Below, piece by piece: positions 42,631 through 58,474 of a stretch of 64,000 bases of DNA. Position 1 is the first letter of the stretch, and each line of letters begins with the position of its first letter. The notes under the pieces were generated by a model that made no database searches, was not told the DNA's origin, and was given only the letters and a program-made list of their open reading frames with translations. Position numbers and translations under genes: made by a program. Origin of the DNA: DATEDA01 sp963820965 (GTDB lineage: Bacteria; Pseudomonadota; Gammaproteobacteria; Burkholderiales; SG8-39); contig CAWGCC010000046.1 of assembly GCA_963820965.1 (NCBI GenBank), forward strand, positions 1 through 64,000, in the 5' to 3' direction.

Positions 42631-42849
42631 ATGGCCGGGAAACGCCGGACGTGGCACGGACTGACTTGCGGCGCAAGAACGCGCAACGGGACTCCCAGCG
42701 AGTGCAAATTGCTGAACAAGGGGATGCGCTGCAAGTTCCACGGTGGCTGGAGCCCCGGGCCGAGAACGCCCGAAGGCAAAGCGCGTTGCGGCGAGGCGGG
42801 GCGGCAGAATCCCAGGGCATGGCACGCGCGCCAAGGAAGGGCGAGCTGA
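42631..42849 (+). CDS. HGGxSTG-domain small protein
   Basis: The 72-residue protein MAGKRRTWHGLTCGARTRNG, LLNKGMRCKFHGGWSPGPRT, PEGKARCGEAG has the pattern CGARTR-G-x-C-x-HGGxSxGPRTxEG found in small proteins of prophages and integrated elements. Three cysteines and one histidine could bind zinc. It lies just before the 3' end of tRNA-Glu, a typical island integration point. Confidence 0.65.
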   Translation: MAGKRRTWHGLTCGARTRNGTPSECKLLNKGMRCKFHGGWSPGPRTPEGKARCGEAGRQNPRAWHARQGRAS

Positions 42850-42967
42850 TCCGGATGAAATCAGCGCGGTGCCTGTTGCAGGCATCCTGGGCTTTGCGGG
42901 GTAGTCGCCGTCAGTTTCCCGGAAGTTTCCCGGAGCCCGACGCCCGTTCGTTATCTAATTGATTCTT

Positions 42968-43043
42968 TGGCGTCCCCTACGAGATTCGAACTCGTGTTTG
43001 CGCCGTGAAAGGGCGATGTCCTAGGCCTCTAGACGAAGGGGAC
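42968..43043 (-). tRNA. tRNA-Glu (UUC)
   Basis: A 76-nt cloverleaf starting GTCCCCTTCGTCTAGAGG with anticodon loop CTTTCAC and encoded CCA at the 3' end (42968-42970). Confidence 0.96.
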
Positions 43044-43064
43044 AGCGAATCGCGTGTGGTGGAT

Positions 43065-43140
<76 letters not shown>

Positions 43141-43155
43141 CACCGGCGGACGCGA

Positions 43156-43184
43156 ATTATATCGGCGGATCAATGAGGTGTAAA
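43156..43184 (-). promoter_or_regulatory. sigma-70 promoter for tRNA-Ala/tRNA-Glu
   Basis: On the minus strand TTTACA (43179-43184), a 17-base spacer, then TATAAT (43156-43161), ending 15 bases before the tRNA-Ala 5' end. Confidence 0.8.
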
Positions 43185-43194
43185 GGAATCCCCG

Positions 43195-44598
43195 CTACGC
43201 GTAGCGCCGCAAGCGCTCGAGCACGCGCGCCTTTCGGGCCAGCGCGAGCGTCGGGAAGAGCGACGGCGTCTGCGTCGTGCCGAATACCACCGCGCGGAGC
43301 GGCATGGCGAGCTTCGGCATCTTCAGCCCGTGGGCCTTCAGTGCGCCCTCGAACGCCGACTGGATGCCTGCTTCGTTCCACGGCTCGACCGTCGCGAAGC
43401 GTTCGGCGAGCCCCCGCAGCGCCGGTTTGACCGCGTCGGTCACGTACTCGGCGAGCAGCTCGGGCTTCGGCGCGACATCACCGTAGAACATCATCGCTCG
43501 CTCCGCCAGGTCCTTGAGCGACTGTGCGCGCTCCTGCAGCAGCTTCACCACCGCGACAAGCGAAGGTCCGTGGGCGGGGTCGCCGCCGTCCGCAGCAATT
43601 CGCGAGGCAACCAGCTCGGCGAGGCGCTCGGGCGCGGCCGACTTGAGGTACTGCTGATTGAGCCACGTCAGTTTCTCGGCGTTGAACTGGGCCGCCGACC
43701 GGCTGACATGCTCGAGGTCGAACCATTCGACGAGCTGCGCTCGCGAGAACATCTCGTCATCGCCGTGCGACCAGCCGAGGCGCGCCAGGAAGTTGACGAG
43801 CGCCTCGGGCAGGTAACCGTCGTCGCGATATTGCAGCACGCTCACCGCGCCGTGCCGCTTCGACAGCCGCTCGCCATCAGCCCCGAGGATCATCGGCACG
43901 TGTGCGAACTCTGGCAAGGTCGCGCCGATCGCTCGGTAGATGTTGATCTGCCGCGGTGTATTGTTGACGTGATCGTCGCCGCGGATCACGTGGGTGATCG
44001 CCATGTCGAGGTCGTCGACGACGACGCCGAAGTTGTACGTCGGAACGCCGTCGGCGCGCAGCAGAACGAGGTCGTCGAGCTCGGTGTTGGCGAAGCGGAT
44101 CTCGCCTTTCACCAAGTCGCGCCAAAAGACCTCGCCTGCATCGGGATTCCTGAACCGCACCACGGGTGCCACGTCCGCGGGCGGCGTCCTGCCTTTGGCG
44201 TTCTCCGGCCGCCAGCGACCGTCGTACCGGGGCTTCTCCCCGCGCGAGCGCTGCTGCTCGCGGAGCACATCAAGCTCCTCCTTGCTCGCGTAACAACGGT
44301 AGGCGTGTCCGTCCCGGATCAGCTGCTCAGCGACGGTGCGATACCGGTCGAGCCGCTGCATTTGATGGAACGGACCTTCGTCCCAGTCGAGTCCGAGCCA
44401 CTCCATGCTGTCCAGGATCGCCTCCGTCGACTCGGCCGTCGATCGGTCGAGATCGGTGTCCTCGATCCGCAGGATGAACTTGCCGCCGTGCTTGCGGGCG
44501 TACGCCCAGCAGAACAGCGCGGTGCGAGCGCCGCCGATGTGAAGATAGCCTGTCGGGCTGGGCGCGAACCGGGTGCGGATCATCGTGGCAGATTGCAT
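43195..44598 (-). CDS. gltX: glutamyl-tRNA synthetase
   Basis: The 467-residue class I synthetase has RTRFAPSPTGYLHIGGARTA (HIGH-type motif in LHIGG), FILRIEDTDLDRS, DDLDMAITHVIRGDDHVNNT, and the KMSKS-type loop ERLSKRHGAVSV. It charges tRNA-Glu, whose gene lies just downstream. Length and motifs are complete. Confidence 0.97.
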   Translation of the reverse strand: MQSATMIRTRFAPSPTGYLHIGGARTALFCWAYARKHGGKFILRIEDTDLDRSTAESTEAILDSMEWLGLDWDEGPFHQMQRLDRYRTVAEQLIRDGHAYRCYASKEELDVLREQQRSRGEKPRYDGRWRPENAKGRTPPADVAPVVRFRNPDAGEVFWRDLVKGEIRFANTELDDLVLLRADGVPTYNFGVVVDDLDMAITHVIRGDDHVNNTPRQINIYRAIGATLPEFAHVPMILGADGERLSKRHGAVSVLQYRDDGYLPEALVNFLARLGWSHGDDEMFSRAQLVEWFDLEHVSRSAAQFNAEKLTWLNQQYLKSAAPERLAELVASRIAADGGDPAHGPSLVAVVKLLQERAQSLKDLAERAMMFYGDVAPKPELLAEYVTDAVKPALRGLAERFATVEPWNEAGIQSAFEGALKAHGLKMPKLAMPLRAVVFGTTQTPSLFPTLALARKARVLERLRRYA

Positions 44599-44610
44599 TC
44601 AGGCGGCGGA

Positions 44611-44639
44611 TTGTAGCGAACCGGGCGCTATGGGAAAAT
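44611..44639 (+). promoter_or_regulatory. probable promoter for tRNA-Val
   Basis: TTGTAG (44611-44616), a 17-base spacer, GAAAAT (44634-44639), 12 bases before the tRNA. Confidence 0.5.
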
Positions 44640-44651
44640 CGCGGCCGGGCC

Positions 44652-44727
44652 GGGCGGTTAGCTCAGCGGTATGAGCACTCGCCTCACACGCGAGGGGTCA
44701 CTGGTTCGATCCCAGTACCGCCCACCA
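44652..44727 (+). tRNA. tRNA-Val (CAC)
   Basis: A 76-nt cloverleaf GGGCGGTTAGCTCAGCGG..., anticodon loop CTCACAC, TTCGATCC in the T arm, encoded CCA. Confidence 0.95.
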
Positions 44728-45233
44728 TGCCTACCCCGGTCCTCGCAGCGAACTCCTTCACCGCGCGCCTGAACATCGCGCCGCTGTCGGTGGGCTCGAT
44801 GCGGAATCCCAGGCGTTGCACGAACTCGAGCATCCCGCGGTTGGAGGCGAGCACCACGCCGTCGAGCGGCGCCGCGACGCGGCATCTCCGCGTCAACCGC
44901 TTCCATCAGCCGACGCCCGACGCCGCGCCGCTGCCAGTCGTCATCGACGACCAGCATGAATTCCCAGCTCGCACCTGCGTGTCGCCGGCAGCGCGCGACT
45001 CCTACGATCCGCGATGCGCCTGCGCGGGTGGCGGCCGCGACGAGCGCGAACTCCCGCGCCGGATCCGGGGCGACGCGCTCCCGAGCAAGCGCCGGCGTGA
45101 GCTCCTCGGTTCGGGTTCCACTACGCTTGTACCGGGTCGCCGCGGAGAGCCCTTGCACGAACTCGATCCAGGCGATTTCGTCGCCGGGGGCGATCGGCCG
45201 GATCAGGACCTCCCAGCCGTCCCGGTACGCCAC
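44684..45233 (-). pseudogene. GNAT acetyltransferase with a frameshift, 3' end antisense to tRNA-Val
   Basis: The N-terminal part has VLIRPIAPGDEIAWIEFVQG, LSAATRYKRS and FMLVVDDDWQRRGVGRRLME (acetyl-CoA loop QRRGVGRRL). Near 44875 the frame shifts: the correct continuation GVVLASNRGMLEFVQRLGFR is in another frame. The extension GGTGIEPVTPRV comes from the complement of tRNA-Val, a known source of false protein tails. It is a close relative of the gene at 45267-45797. Confidence 0.65.
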
Positions 45234-45266
45234 GTGTCGCCGCCTGTCGGCATCGCCGGCTCCGCC

Positions 45267-45797
45267 CTAGAGCTCGCGGTGTACGATCCGACCGGCGGGG
45301 TCGTCGCGGCTCGGGTCGATCGCGAACCCGAGCCGGCGGCAGAACTCGAGCATCCGGGCGTTGGTTGCGAGCACGTAACCTTCCATGCGCTTGAGGCCGT
45401 GCGCCTTGGCCTCGCGCATGAGCGCGCGCATTAGGCGCCCACCCAGTCCCTTGCCCTGCCAGGCGTCGGCGATGGTAACGGCGAACTCGCAGCTCTCGCC
45501 GTCGGCATCGGCCGCGAATCGGCCGACGCCGATCTCCTCCTCGCCGGCGACCGTCGAGCGGATCACGACGTAGGCCGCCTCGCGCCCGGGCTCCGGGTGC
45601 GTGAAGCGGTAGAGCTGGTCGGGGCTCAGCTCCTTGAGCTCGCCCATGAAGCGCTTGAACTTCGACTCCGGCGAGAGATTGCGGACGAACGCGCGCTCGA
45701 GCTCCATGTCGGCTCCCCGGATCCGGCGCAGCGTTGCGGCGCTGCCGTCCGGCAGCTCCCAGTTCTCCTGGATCCCGTTCGGGGCGGAAGCGCTCAC
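45267..45797 (-). CDS. GNAT acetyltransferase
   Basis: The 176-residue protein starts at a GTG (45797) overlapping the stop of the upstream gene (GTGA). It has TLRRIRGADMELERAFVRNL, PESKFKRFMGELKELSPDQL, VTIADAWQGKGLGGRLMRAL (acetyl-CoA loop QGKGLGGRL) and GYVLATNARMLEFCRRLGF. The KFKRFMG segment resembles the acetyltransferase domains fused to, or working with, acyl-CoA synthetases (Pat type). Substrate unknown. Confidence 0.85.
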   Translation of the reverse strand: MSASAPNGIQENWELPDGSAATLRRIRGADMELERAFVRNLSPESKFKRFMGELKELSPDQLYRFTHPEPGREAAYVVIRSTVAGEEEIGVGRFAADADGESCEFAVTIADAWQGKGLGGRLMRALMREAKAHGLKRMEGYVLATNARMLEFCRRLGFAIDPSRDDPAGRIVHREL

Positions 45798-46222
45798 GCG
45801 GCTCCGCGCCCGGCGTCCCCGACCGTCTTCCGGAGCGCCGGGAGCCCGGTGCGAGCAGGATCGTAGGACACGTGATGCGCCCCCGTGAACATTCCGACCA
45901 TCTCGACCGGGAACGGGGCCGGGAGGACCGCAGCGAACAGGAACTGGGGGAACAGCCGACCGTGCTCGGCGCTGTTGTCGGGAGGAGCGCCCGCCTCGCG
46001 GACGCAGGCGTCGCATTGGACGGCGTCGACGAGCTTCTCGACCGTCGCGGCGCCTTGGGGGGGAAAGGCGATCTGCGCCGTCTCGGACCCGAGATTCACC
46101 CTCGCCCGGAGGCCATCCAGGCGATTGAGCGACTTCTCGATGCGAGCCGCGCACGCCGCGCAGGTCATCCCCTCGAGCACGAGCCCGAACTCGACGGCGT
46201 CCGGGGCGGTCGGCGCGTTCAC
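45794..46222 (-). CDS. truncated copper-ATPase N-terminus (HMA domain plus one helix)
   Basis: This 142-residue protein starts at GTG 46222. The HMA domain has FGLVLEGMTCAACAARIEKS with the CxxC metal pair. A hydrophobic segment FLFAAVLPAPFPVEMVGMFT matches the first membrane helices of CopA. The P-type ATPase core (DKTGT) is missing: the frame ends at 45794. It may be a decayed copA or a small copper-binding membrane protein; its tight coupling to both neighbours argues it is still translated. Confidence 0.7.
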   Translation of the reverse strand: MNAPTAPDAVEFGLVLEGMTCAACAARIEKSLNRLDGLRARVNLGSETAQIAFPPQGAATVEKLVDAVQCDACVREAGAPPDNSAEHGRLFPQFLFAAVLPAPFPVEMVGMFTGAHHVSYDPARTGLPALRKTVGDAGRGAA

Positions 46223-46224
46223 GC

Positions 46225-46659
46225 CTAGTGGATGAGCACGACTGGCACGGTGCAGAGATGCAGCACTTTCGTCGCCACCGAGCCGACCATCAGATTCGAC
46301 ATCGCGCTCATGCCGCGGGTGCCCATGTAGATCATCTGGCAGCCGGTTTTCTGCGAATGGGCGACGATGCTCGGCGCGATCTCGCCGACCAGGATGTGCG
46401 GCACGTGGGGGACGCCCGCCGCCTCGAGCAGCTTCCGGGCGGGCGCGAGCGCCTTGCCGCCCTCCTCGCTGTAATACTTTTCGACCATATCGTGGCTCAC
46501 GACCGATCCCGCGAAACCGCCGACGTGGGGTAGCGGCAAATGGACGGTCACGAGTTCGACCTCGAGCGGCTCCTTGTACCAGCCGGCGCTCTCGACGAGC
46601 TTCTGGGTGGCGTGGATGGAGCTCTCGGAGCCGTCTACTGCGAGCAGGATCTTGGGCAC
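46225..46659 (-). CDS. universal stress protein (UspA family)
   Basis: The 144-residue protein starts at GTG 46659 (VPKILLAVDGSESSIHATQK). The ATP-binding loop is GTRGMSAMSNLMVGSVA (G2xG9xGS). It is the first gene of a three-gene run with the HMA protein and the acetyltransferase, gaps of 2 or fewer bases. Role in stress tolerance is inferred from the family. Confidence 0.9.
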   Translation of the reverse strand: MPKILLAVDGSESSIHATQKLVESAGWYKEPLEVELVTVHLPLPHVGGFAGSVVSHDMVEKYYSEEGGKALAPARKLLEAAGVPHVPHILVGEIAPSIVAHSQKTGCQMIYMGTRGMSAMSNLMVGSVATKVLHLCTVPVVLIH

Positions 46660-47134
46660 ACGGGCCTCCCGGGTTGAGGATTGGAGATGGAGGCGCCGCG
46701 GGTTCCGTGTCGCCGCCCGCCGCGATCCTAGCGAGTCTCCGCGCATCAGCTCGATGGCCATCCTAGGGCATCCTGGCCGGACACGATTGACCGGGATCAA
46801 CGGCGCCCTTCGAATTTGTGCCGCGCCAACAAGGTTAGGTGGGGGCGGCCATGTTGTATCCAAGTCTGGGCCACGGGCCCCGGGAGCGGCCTGACTCGTC
46901 CGTCGGGGAATCGCGCCCGGGACCGCCCGGGCTATGACGTCAACATTCGTGGCAAGTCGCTCAAACGGCTTCGCAAAAGCTCTTGACGCGCTACCCTTTT
47001 TTCCGGAACGCGTGTTAAATACTCTTCAAGCGGTGATACCGAAAAAAAGAGCTGCTTCAAAAGGGGTCCTCCGCTGCATCACCCAACGCCCGGCGCCGGG
47101 CGAATTACAACATCTTGGCTTGAGGAGCAGCGTC
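46660..47134. other. divergent intergenic region between uspA and rpfF
   Basis: No gene is supported, though a frame upstream of rpfF is open from 46934. An AT-richer block with an A7 run (47030-47060) and a GC palindrome (CGCCCGGCGCCGGGCG at 47087-47102) may hold the rpfF promoter and leader. Confidence 0.4.
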
Positions 47135-48073
47135 ATGGACATGTCCCTTCCCAGGGAACTGCATCGCCTTTCACCGACCGTACACAAGCAGCCGATCGCC
47201 TGGCTCGCCGACGCGCGGTTCTCCCAGTTCGACGTCGAGTACGACGGCGAACACGAGATCCTCTGGGCCCGCATGCGTGGCAACCCGATACCCAACTTCA
47301 ACTCGCAGTTGCTCGCCGAAGCACGCGATATTCAGCGCGCCATCGAGGCCTCCGGCGGCCTGGTCCGCGCGAACGGCGCCGACCGGGCCTTCCGCTACGT
47401 GGTGCTCGGCTCGAGCCTGCCCGGCGTCTTCAGCCTGGGCGGAGATCTGGCGTTGTTCATGCAGCTCATCCGGGCCCGCGACCGCATTGCCCTGGAGCGC
47501 TATGCCCGGGAATGCGTCGACGTCTGCTACCACAACGTCGCCCACTACCACGCCCCCGTGACCACGATTTCGCTCGTCCAGGGCGAAGCGCTCGGCGGGG
47601 GGATGGAGTCCGCGCTCTCTAGCGAGTTCGTGATCGCGGAGCGCAGCGCCAAGTTCGGGCTGCCGGAGGTGCTCTTCGGCCTGTTCCCGGGGATGGGCGC
47701 GTACAGCCTCATCGGCCGCCGCGCGGGCAAGAAGGTCGCTGAACAGATGATCCTTTCCGGCGTGACTTGGACCGCCGAGGATCTCTACGCGAAGGGCCTC
47801 GTCGACGTCCTCGCCGACGACGGTCACGGCGAGCAGGCCCTCTACGAGTTCATCCGCCAGCATTCGCGGAAGGCGAACACGCACCGCGCGCTTCAGCGGA
47901 TCCGCGACGCGCATGACGCGGTGAGCTACGACGAGCTGGCGTCGATCGTCGGTATCTGGTGCGACGCGGCGATGGATCTCACGGAATGGCAGCTCAAGAT
48001 GATGGAGCGCCTGGTCCGCGCACAGGGCAAGCGCATGGGACGCGACCAGACAAGCCAGCGCGAGGCGGCCTGA
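47135..48073 (+). CDS. rpfF: DSF synthase RpfF
   Basis: The 312-residue crotonase-fold enzyme starts at ATG 47135, eight bases after GAGGAG. It shows FRYVVLGSSLPGVFSLGGDL, LFMQLIRARDRIALERYARE, LVQGEALGGGMESALSSEF and KFGLPEVLFGLFPGMGAYS. The two glutamates (E158, E178) have the same 20-residue spacing as E141/E161 of Xanthomonas RpfF. The end DAAMDLTEWQLKMMERLVRA also matches. RpfF makes cis-2-unsaturated fatty-acid signals (DSF) from acyl-ACP. It is convergent with rpfC/rpfG, the layout known from Xanthomonas. Confidence 0.92.
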   Translation: MDMSLPRELHRLSPTVHKQPIAWLADARFSQFDVEYDGEHEILWARMRGNPIPNFNSQLLAEARDIQRAIEASGGLVRANGADRAFRYVVLGSSLPGVFSLGGDLALFMQLIRARDRIALERYARECVDVCYHNVAHYHAPVTTISLVQGEALGGGMESALSSEFVIAERSAKFGLPEVLFGLFPGMGAYSLIGRRAGKKVAEQMILSGVTWTAEDLYAKGLVDVLADDGHGEQALYEFIRQHSRKANTHRALQRIRDAHDAVSYDELASIVGIWCDAAMDLTEWQLKMMERLVRAQGKRMGRDQTSQREAA

Positions 48074-48084
48074 CCGACGACCGT

Positions 48085-50624
<2,540 letters not shown>

Positions 50625-50628
<4 letters not shown>

Positions 50629-51752
50629 TCGGGCGTCACGTCCTTGGGTGCGACGGAGGGTACCGCGTCCCTAAGCTCCTCCTGGATCGCGAGCGCGTCC
50701 TCGCGCGCACTCAGGAAAGCATCGACCAGCGCCGGGTCGAAATGCGCTGCGCGGTGCGACTGGAGATACTTGAACGCCTCGTCGGAGAGCCAAGCCGCCT
50801 TGTACGGCCGTCGCGACGTGAGCGCATCGTAGACGTCGGCGACTGCAACGATCCGTGCCGGCAGCGGAATGTGGTCGCCGACGAGGCCGTAAGGGTAGCC
50901 CGAGCCATCGAACTTCTCGTGATGGCCTAGTGCGATCAACGCACCCATTCGGAGGTACTTCGACGGACTGTCCTTGAGGATCTCGTAACCGATAACAGGA
51001 TGACGCTGCATCACCCGCGCTTCGATATCAGTCAGCTTGTCGGCCTTCAGCAGGATATGGTCGGGCAAGCCGATCTTGCCGATGTCGTGCAGCGGGGCGG
51101 CGAGCTCGATCGTCTCCGCCTCCTGCGGATCCATGCCGATCGTCTCGGCGATGAGCCGGGAGTAACGCGCCATGCGGATGACGTGGTTGCCGGTGTCTTC
51201 GTCGCGGAACTCGCCGGCCTTCGCGAGACGGAAGAGAGTTTCCTTCTCGCGCTGGCGCACCTCCGCAGTCGCCTCGTGGACCATACCCTCGAGCAGGCGG
51301 CCCTTGTCCTCGAGCGCGAGCTGCTGGCGACGAAGCGTAAGCAGGTTGCGACAGCGCGCGAGGCATTCGCGCGTGTCGATCGGCTTCGTCAGGAAGTCGG
51401 TGATTCCGGCATCCAAGGCGGCGTAGCGGACCTTTCGGTCATCGTGGACGGTCACCATGACCATCGGCACGTGCGCGTACTCCGGCATCAGGCGCAACCG
51501 CCGCACGAACTCGATGCCGTCTATCTCAGGCATCTGATAGTCGACGAGGATGAGGTCCGACGGATGGGTGGTCGCCCAGCGGACCGCGTCGATCGGGCTT
51601 TCGAAGGGCTCGACCGCGATGTTGACGTCGATGCTGCGGACGACTTCCTCGAGAATGGCCCGGCCCGTCGACTGGTCATCGACAACCATGACGGTGTTCT
51701 TGATGGCCGGAACTGCCCGGATCCTGGGCCGCGACATCACTGCCTGAATCAT
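50625..51752 (-). CDS. rpfG: HD-GYP response regulator RpfG-like
   Basis: The 375-residue protein (from MIQAVMSRPRIR) has a receiver with VMVVDDQSTG and phospho-acceptor D71 (LILVDYQMPEIDG), then an HD-GYP domain with LAAPLHDIGKIGLP (H222, D223), MQRHPVIGYEIL and LGHHEKFDGSGYPYGL (GYP 285-287). It breaks down cyclic di-GMP when phosphorylated by RpfC. First gene of the operon with rpfC. Confidence 0.92.
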
Positions 51753-51930
51753 GTCGTAATAATTCGTGGAGGGTAGCGCCTCGGCCGTAGTGAAGTCCAG
51801 GCGTAATTCGAGTCTAAGTCCGTGATGGCGCGGAAAAAGGCACGGCGGCCGGACTCGCCGAAACCGCGGGATTGTGCAATGCACAAGAAAATAGGCGCCG
51901 ACGTTGAAGCCATGGGGAGCCGGAAGCGAA

Positions 51931-51957
51931 AACGCCCTGGCACCAGGCCAGGGCGTT
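51931..51957 (-). terminator. intrinsic terminator of the rRNA operon
   Basis: AACGCCCTGG (51931-51940) and CCAGGGCGTT (51948-51957) form a perfect 10-bp stem; on the minus strand TTTTC follows. It lies 13 bases beyond 5S. Confidence 0.85.
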
Positions 51958-51970
51958 CGCTAGAGGGGAT

Positions 51971-52084
51971 CCTGACGATGACCTACTTTCGCGCGATATA
52001 CCTCGCACTATCATCGGCGCGACGCCGTTTCACGGTCCTGTTCGGGATGGGAAGGCGTGGTTCCAGCGCGCTATGGTCGTCAGG
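51971..52084 (-). rRNA. rrf: 5S ribosomal RNA
   Basis: A 114-nt sequence whose ends CCTGACGA...TCGTCAGG pair, with CCGAACAGGACCGTGAAACG in the middle, typical of betaproteobacterial 5S. Confidence 0.95.
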
Positions 52085-52189
52085 AATTCTGTTGTGAACC
52101 GCGCGGTGGGCACGGTCTCGCGGCTCAGGATTCGGGAAGAAGCGTAGCAGGTCGTGATCGCATTTCGCGCCACGCGTTTGGGGTTATAG

Positions 52190-55076
<2,887 letters not shown>

Positions 55077-55236
55077 CTATAACCCCAAACGCGCTCCGAG
55101 CTCGGGTGCCCGAATGCGAATGGACGGATCTCGCGGCGCTGCAACCCGCTCGCCCGGACTAGGGGCGAACGGAATGATGCAATCACAACCTATGTGCCGT
55201 TCGAGACGATCGAACGGCACTACGCTTCTTCCGAAT

Positions 55237-55248
55237 TGTTAAAGAACA
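55237..55248 (-). promoter_or_regulatory. boxA antitermination element in the 16S-23S spacer
   Basis: Minus strand TGTTCTTTAACA matches boxA. It lies 161 bases before 23S and helps assemble the NusB/S10 antitermination complex. Confidence 0.75.
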
Positions 55249-55322
55249 AACAGCCGACTCGCAAGGAGTCACGACTGCGCGGCATGGTACGCACCGCGTA
55301 CTCGTGATTCCTCGAGGGGCGC

Positions 55323-55398
55323 TGGTGGAGCTGATCGGATTCGAACCGACGACCCCCTGCTTGCAAAGCAGATGCTCTCCCAGCTGAGCTACAGCCCC
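55323..55398 (-). tRNA. tRNA-Ala (UGC)
   Basis: A 76-nt cloverleaf GGGGCTGTAGCTCAGC..., anticodon TGC in loop TTTGCAA, encoded CCA; standard spacer tRNA. Confidence 0.97.
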
Positions 55399-55455
55399 GC
55401 GGCCTGCATTCTCAATCCGCGCGCCCCTTGCGGAAGCCTCGCGCAGTGTCGATCG

Positions 55456-55532
55456 TGGTGGGTCTGGTTGGAGTTGAACCAACGACCCCCGCCTTATCAA
55501 GACGGTGCTCTAACCAACTGAGCTACAGACCC
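55456..55532 (-). tRNA. tRNA-Ile (GAU)
   Basis: A 77-nt cloverleaf GGGTCTGTAGCTCAGTTGG..., anticodon loop TTGATAA, encoded CCA; standard spacer tRNA. Confidence 0.97.
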
Positions 55533-55690
55533 GTTTGTCCGTTGTCCGTTGTCAGTTGAGGCAGCCGGCAGTTGTGAGGCCGGATTTCGCGCGCCACGCG
55601 GGACGCAGCCCGGGGCGCGTTCGACCATCGACCGACCTCTGACAACCAACAGCCGATAGGTTGTGGACGCTGGCGACGAGTGCGTCGCTC

Positions 55691-57227
<1,537 letters not shown>

Positions 57228-57451
57228 AATCCTGTTTGGATCGCCAATAGCGATCCCCGGTCCGCGGATCCCGAAGGACCACGCACCGGAATTGCGCTCA
57301 CTCAAAGTCTGACGGAACGTTCCGGGAAGACTCCCGAAACGTTCTCAATGACAGTTGTGTGAACGCTGCTTGAGTACCGAGCTGGTGCCCGCGCGAACGC
57401 GGACAACCGTGGCACTTCAGGCCAGCGCCCACACCTATCGGCTGTCTGGAT

Positions 57452-57463
57452 TGTTAAAGAGCG
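57452..57463 (-). promoter_or_regulatory. boxA in the 16S leader
   Basis: Minus strand CGCTCTTTAACA, a close match to boxA, lies about 225 bases before 16S and just after tRNA-fMet. The leader from there to 57228 carries the 16S processing-stem arms and no gene. Confidence 0.7.
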
Positions 57464-57464
57464 A

Positions 57465-57541
57465 TGGTTGCGGGGATAGGATTTGAACCTATGACCTTCG
57501 GGTTATGAGCCCGACGAGCTGCCAGACTGCTCCACCCCGCG
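57465..57541 (-). tRNA. tRNA-fMet (CAU), initiator
   Basis: A 77-nt cloverleaf CGCGGGGTGGAGCAGTCTGG with CAT in loop CTCATAA and three G-C pairs in the anticodon stem (GGG/CCC). The unpaired first base C with A72 marks the initiator. Encoded CCA. Confidence 0.95.
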
Positions 57542-57558
57542 ACCGGTAGAGAGGCCGA

Positions 57559-57588
57559 ATTATAGAGGGCCGCGAAGAGGTGTGTCAA
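57559..57588 (-). promoter_or_regulatory. strong promoter for tRNA-fMet and the rRNA operon
   Basis: On the minus strand TTGACA (57583-57588), an 18-base spacer and TATAAT (57559-57564), both perfect. Initiation would fall about 10 bases before tRNA-fMet. No other promoter-like pair is evident between fMet and 16S. Confidence 0.82.
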
Positions 57589-57622
57589 ACCGTTGTCAGC
57601 TAGCGAAGCTTGAATCGCGCCT

Positions 57623-58474
57623 CTAGATCCGCTCCGTCTCGCCGCTCCGCGGCTGCCAGACCATCAAACGCTTCTCGAGCGCGCCGACGATCCAGTCAAG
57701 CACGAGCGCGAACCCGGTCAGGAGCAGAATCCCGGCGAACACGGTGTTGATGTCGAACACGCCCTCGGCCTGATGGATCAGGTAGCCGACGCCTTCCGCC
57801 GATCCGAGGTACTCGCCGACTACCGCACCGACGAACGCCAGTCCGACTGAGTTGTGCAGGCTCGCGAACACCCAGCTCATCGCGCTAGGGAGGTAGACGT
57901 GGCGCAGTAGCTGCCGGGGCGACGCCCCCAGCATGCGGGCGTTCGCGAGCACTACCGGGCTGACTTCGCGGACGCCCTGATAGACGTTGAAGAAGACGAT
58001 GAAAAACACGAGCGTGACGCCCAGCGCGACCTTCGAGGCGATCCCCAGCCCGAACCAAACGAAGAAGATCGGTGCCAAGATGACCCGCGGCATTGCGTTT
58101 AACCCCTTGATATATGGGTCAAAAATAGCCGAAGCGACAGGAGCCAGGGCAAGCCAGATCCCGATTGCTATCCCGAGCGCGGTGCCGATAGCAAACGCGA
58201 GCAGCGTCTCGATCAGGGTTACCCAGAGGTGGCGGTAGATCTCGCCGGAGGCAAACCAGGACCAGATCCGGGCGAGCACTTTCTGCGGCTCACCGAAGAA
58301 GAAGGCGGCCTTGTTCGCATCGTCGAAGTAGATCGGCGGCAGCAGCGTCGGGCTGGTCAGCACGTACCAGCCCACGAATACGATGACGAGTACCAGAACC
58401 TGGTATACGCGCAGGTTCCCGGCGCCGGGCGCGAGCACGGCCCGACGGCTAGCCTTGCCCTTGCTGCCGGGCAT
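57623..58474 (-). CDS. ABC importer permease, SsuC/TauC type
   Basis: The 283-residue protein has six hydrophobic segments and the EAA-type loop GVREVSPVVLANARMLGASP followed by RQLLRHVYLPSAMSWVFASL. Such permeases serve sulfonate, nitrate, taurine or pyrimidine-precursor uptake. Its start lies 26 bases inside the ATPase gene. The start ATG is at 58474. Confidence 0.9.
   Translation of the reverse strand: MPGSKGKASRRAVLAPGAGNLRVYQVLVLVIVFVGWYVLTSPTLLPPIYFDDANKAAFFFGEPQKVLARIWSWFASGEIYRHLWVTLIETLLAFAIGTALGIAIGIWLALAPVASAIFDPYIKGLNAMPRVILAPIFFVWFGLGIASKVALGVTLVFFIVFFNVYQGVREVSPVVLANARMLGASPRQLLRHVYLPSAMSWVFASLHNSVGLAFVGAVVGEYLGSAEGVGYLIHQAEGVFDINTVFAGILLLTGFALVLDWIVGALEKRLMVWQPRSGETERI

Noticed and set aside
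44658..44700. WDRTSDPSRV-type protein tail
   Set aside because: It is the complement of tRNA-Val, a known artefact.
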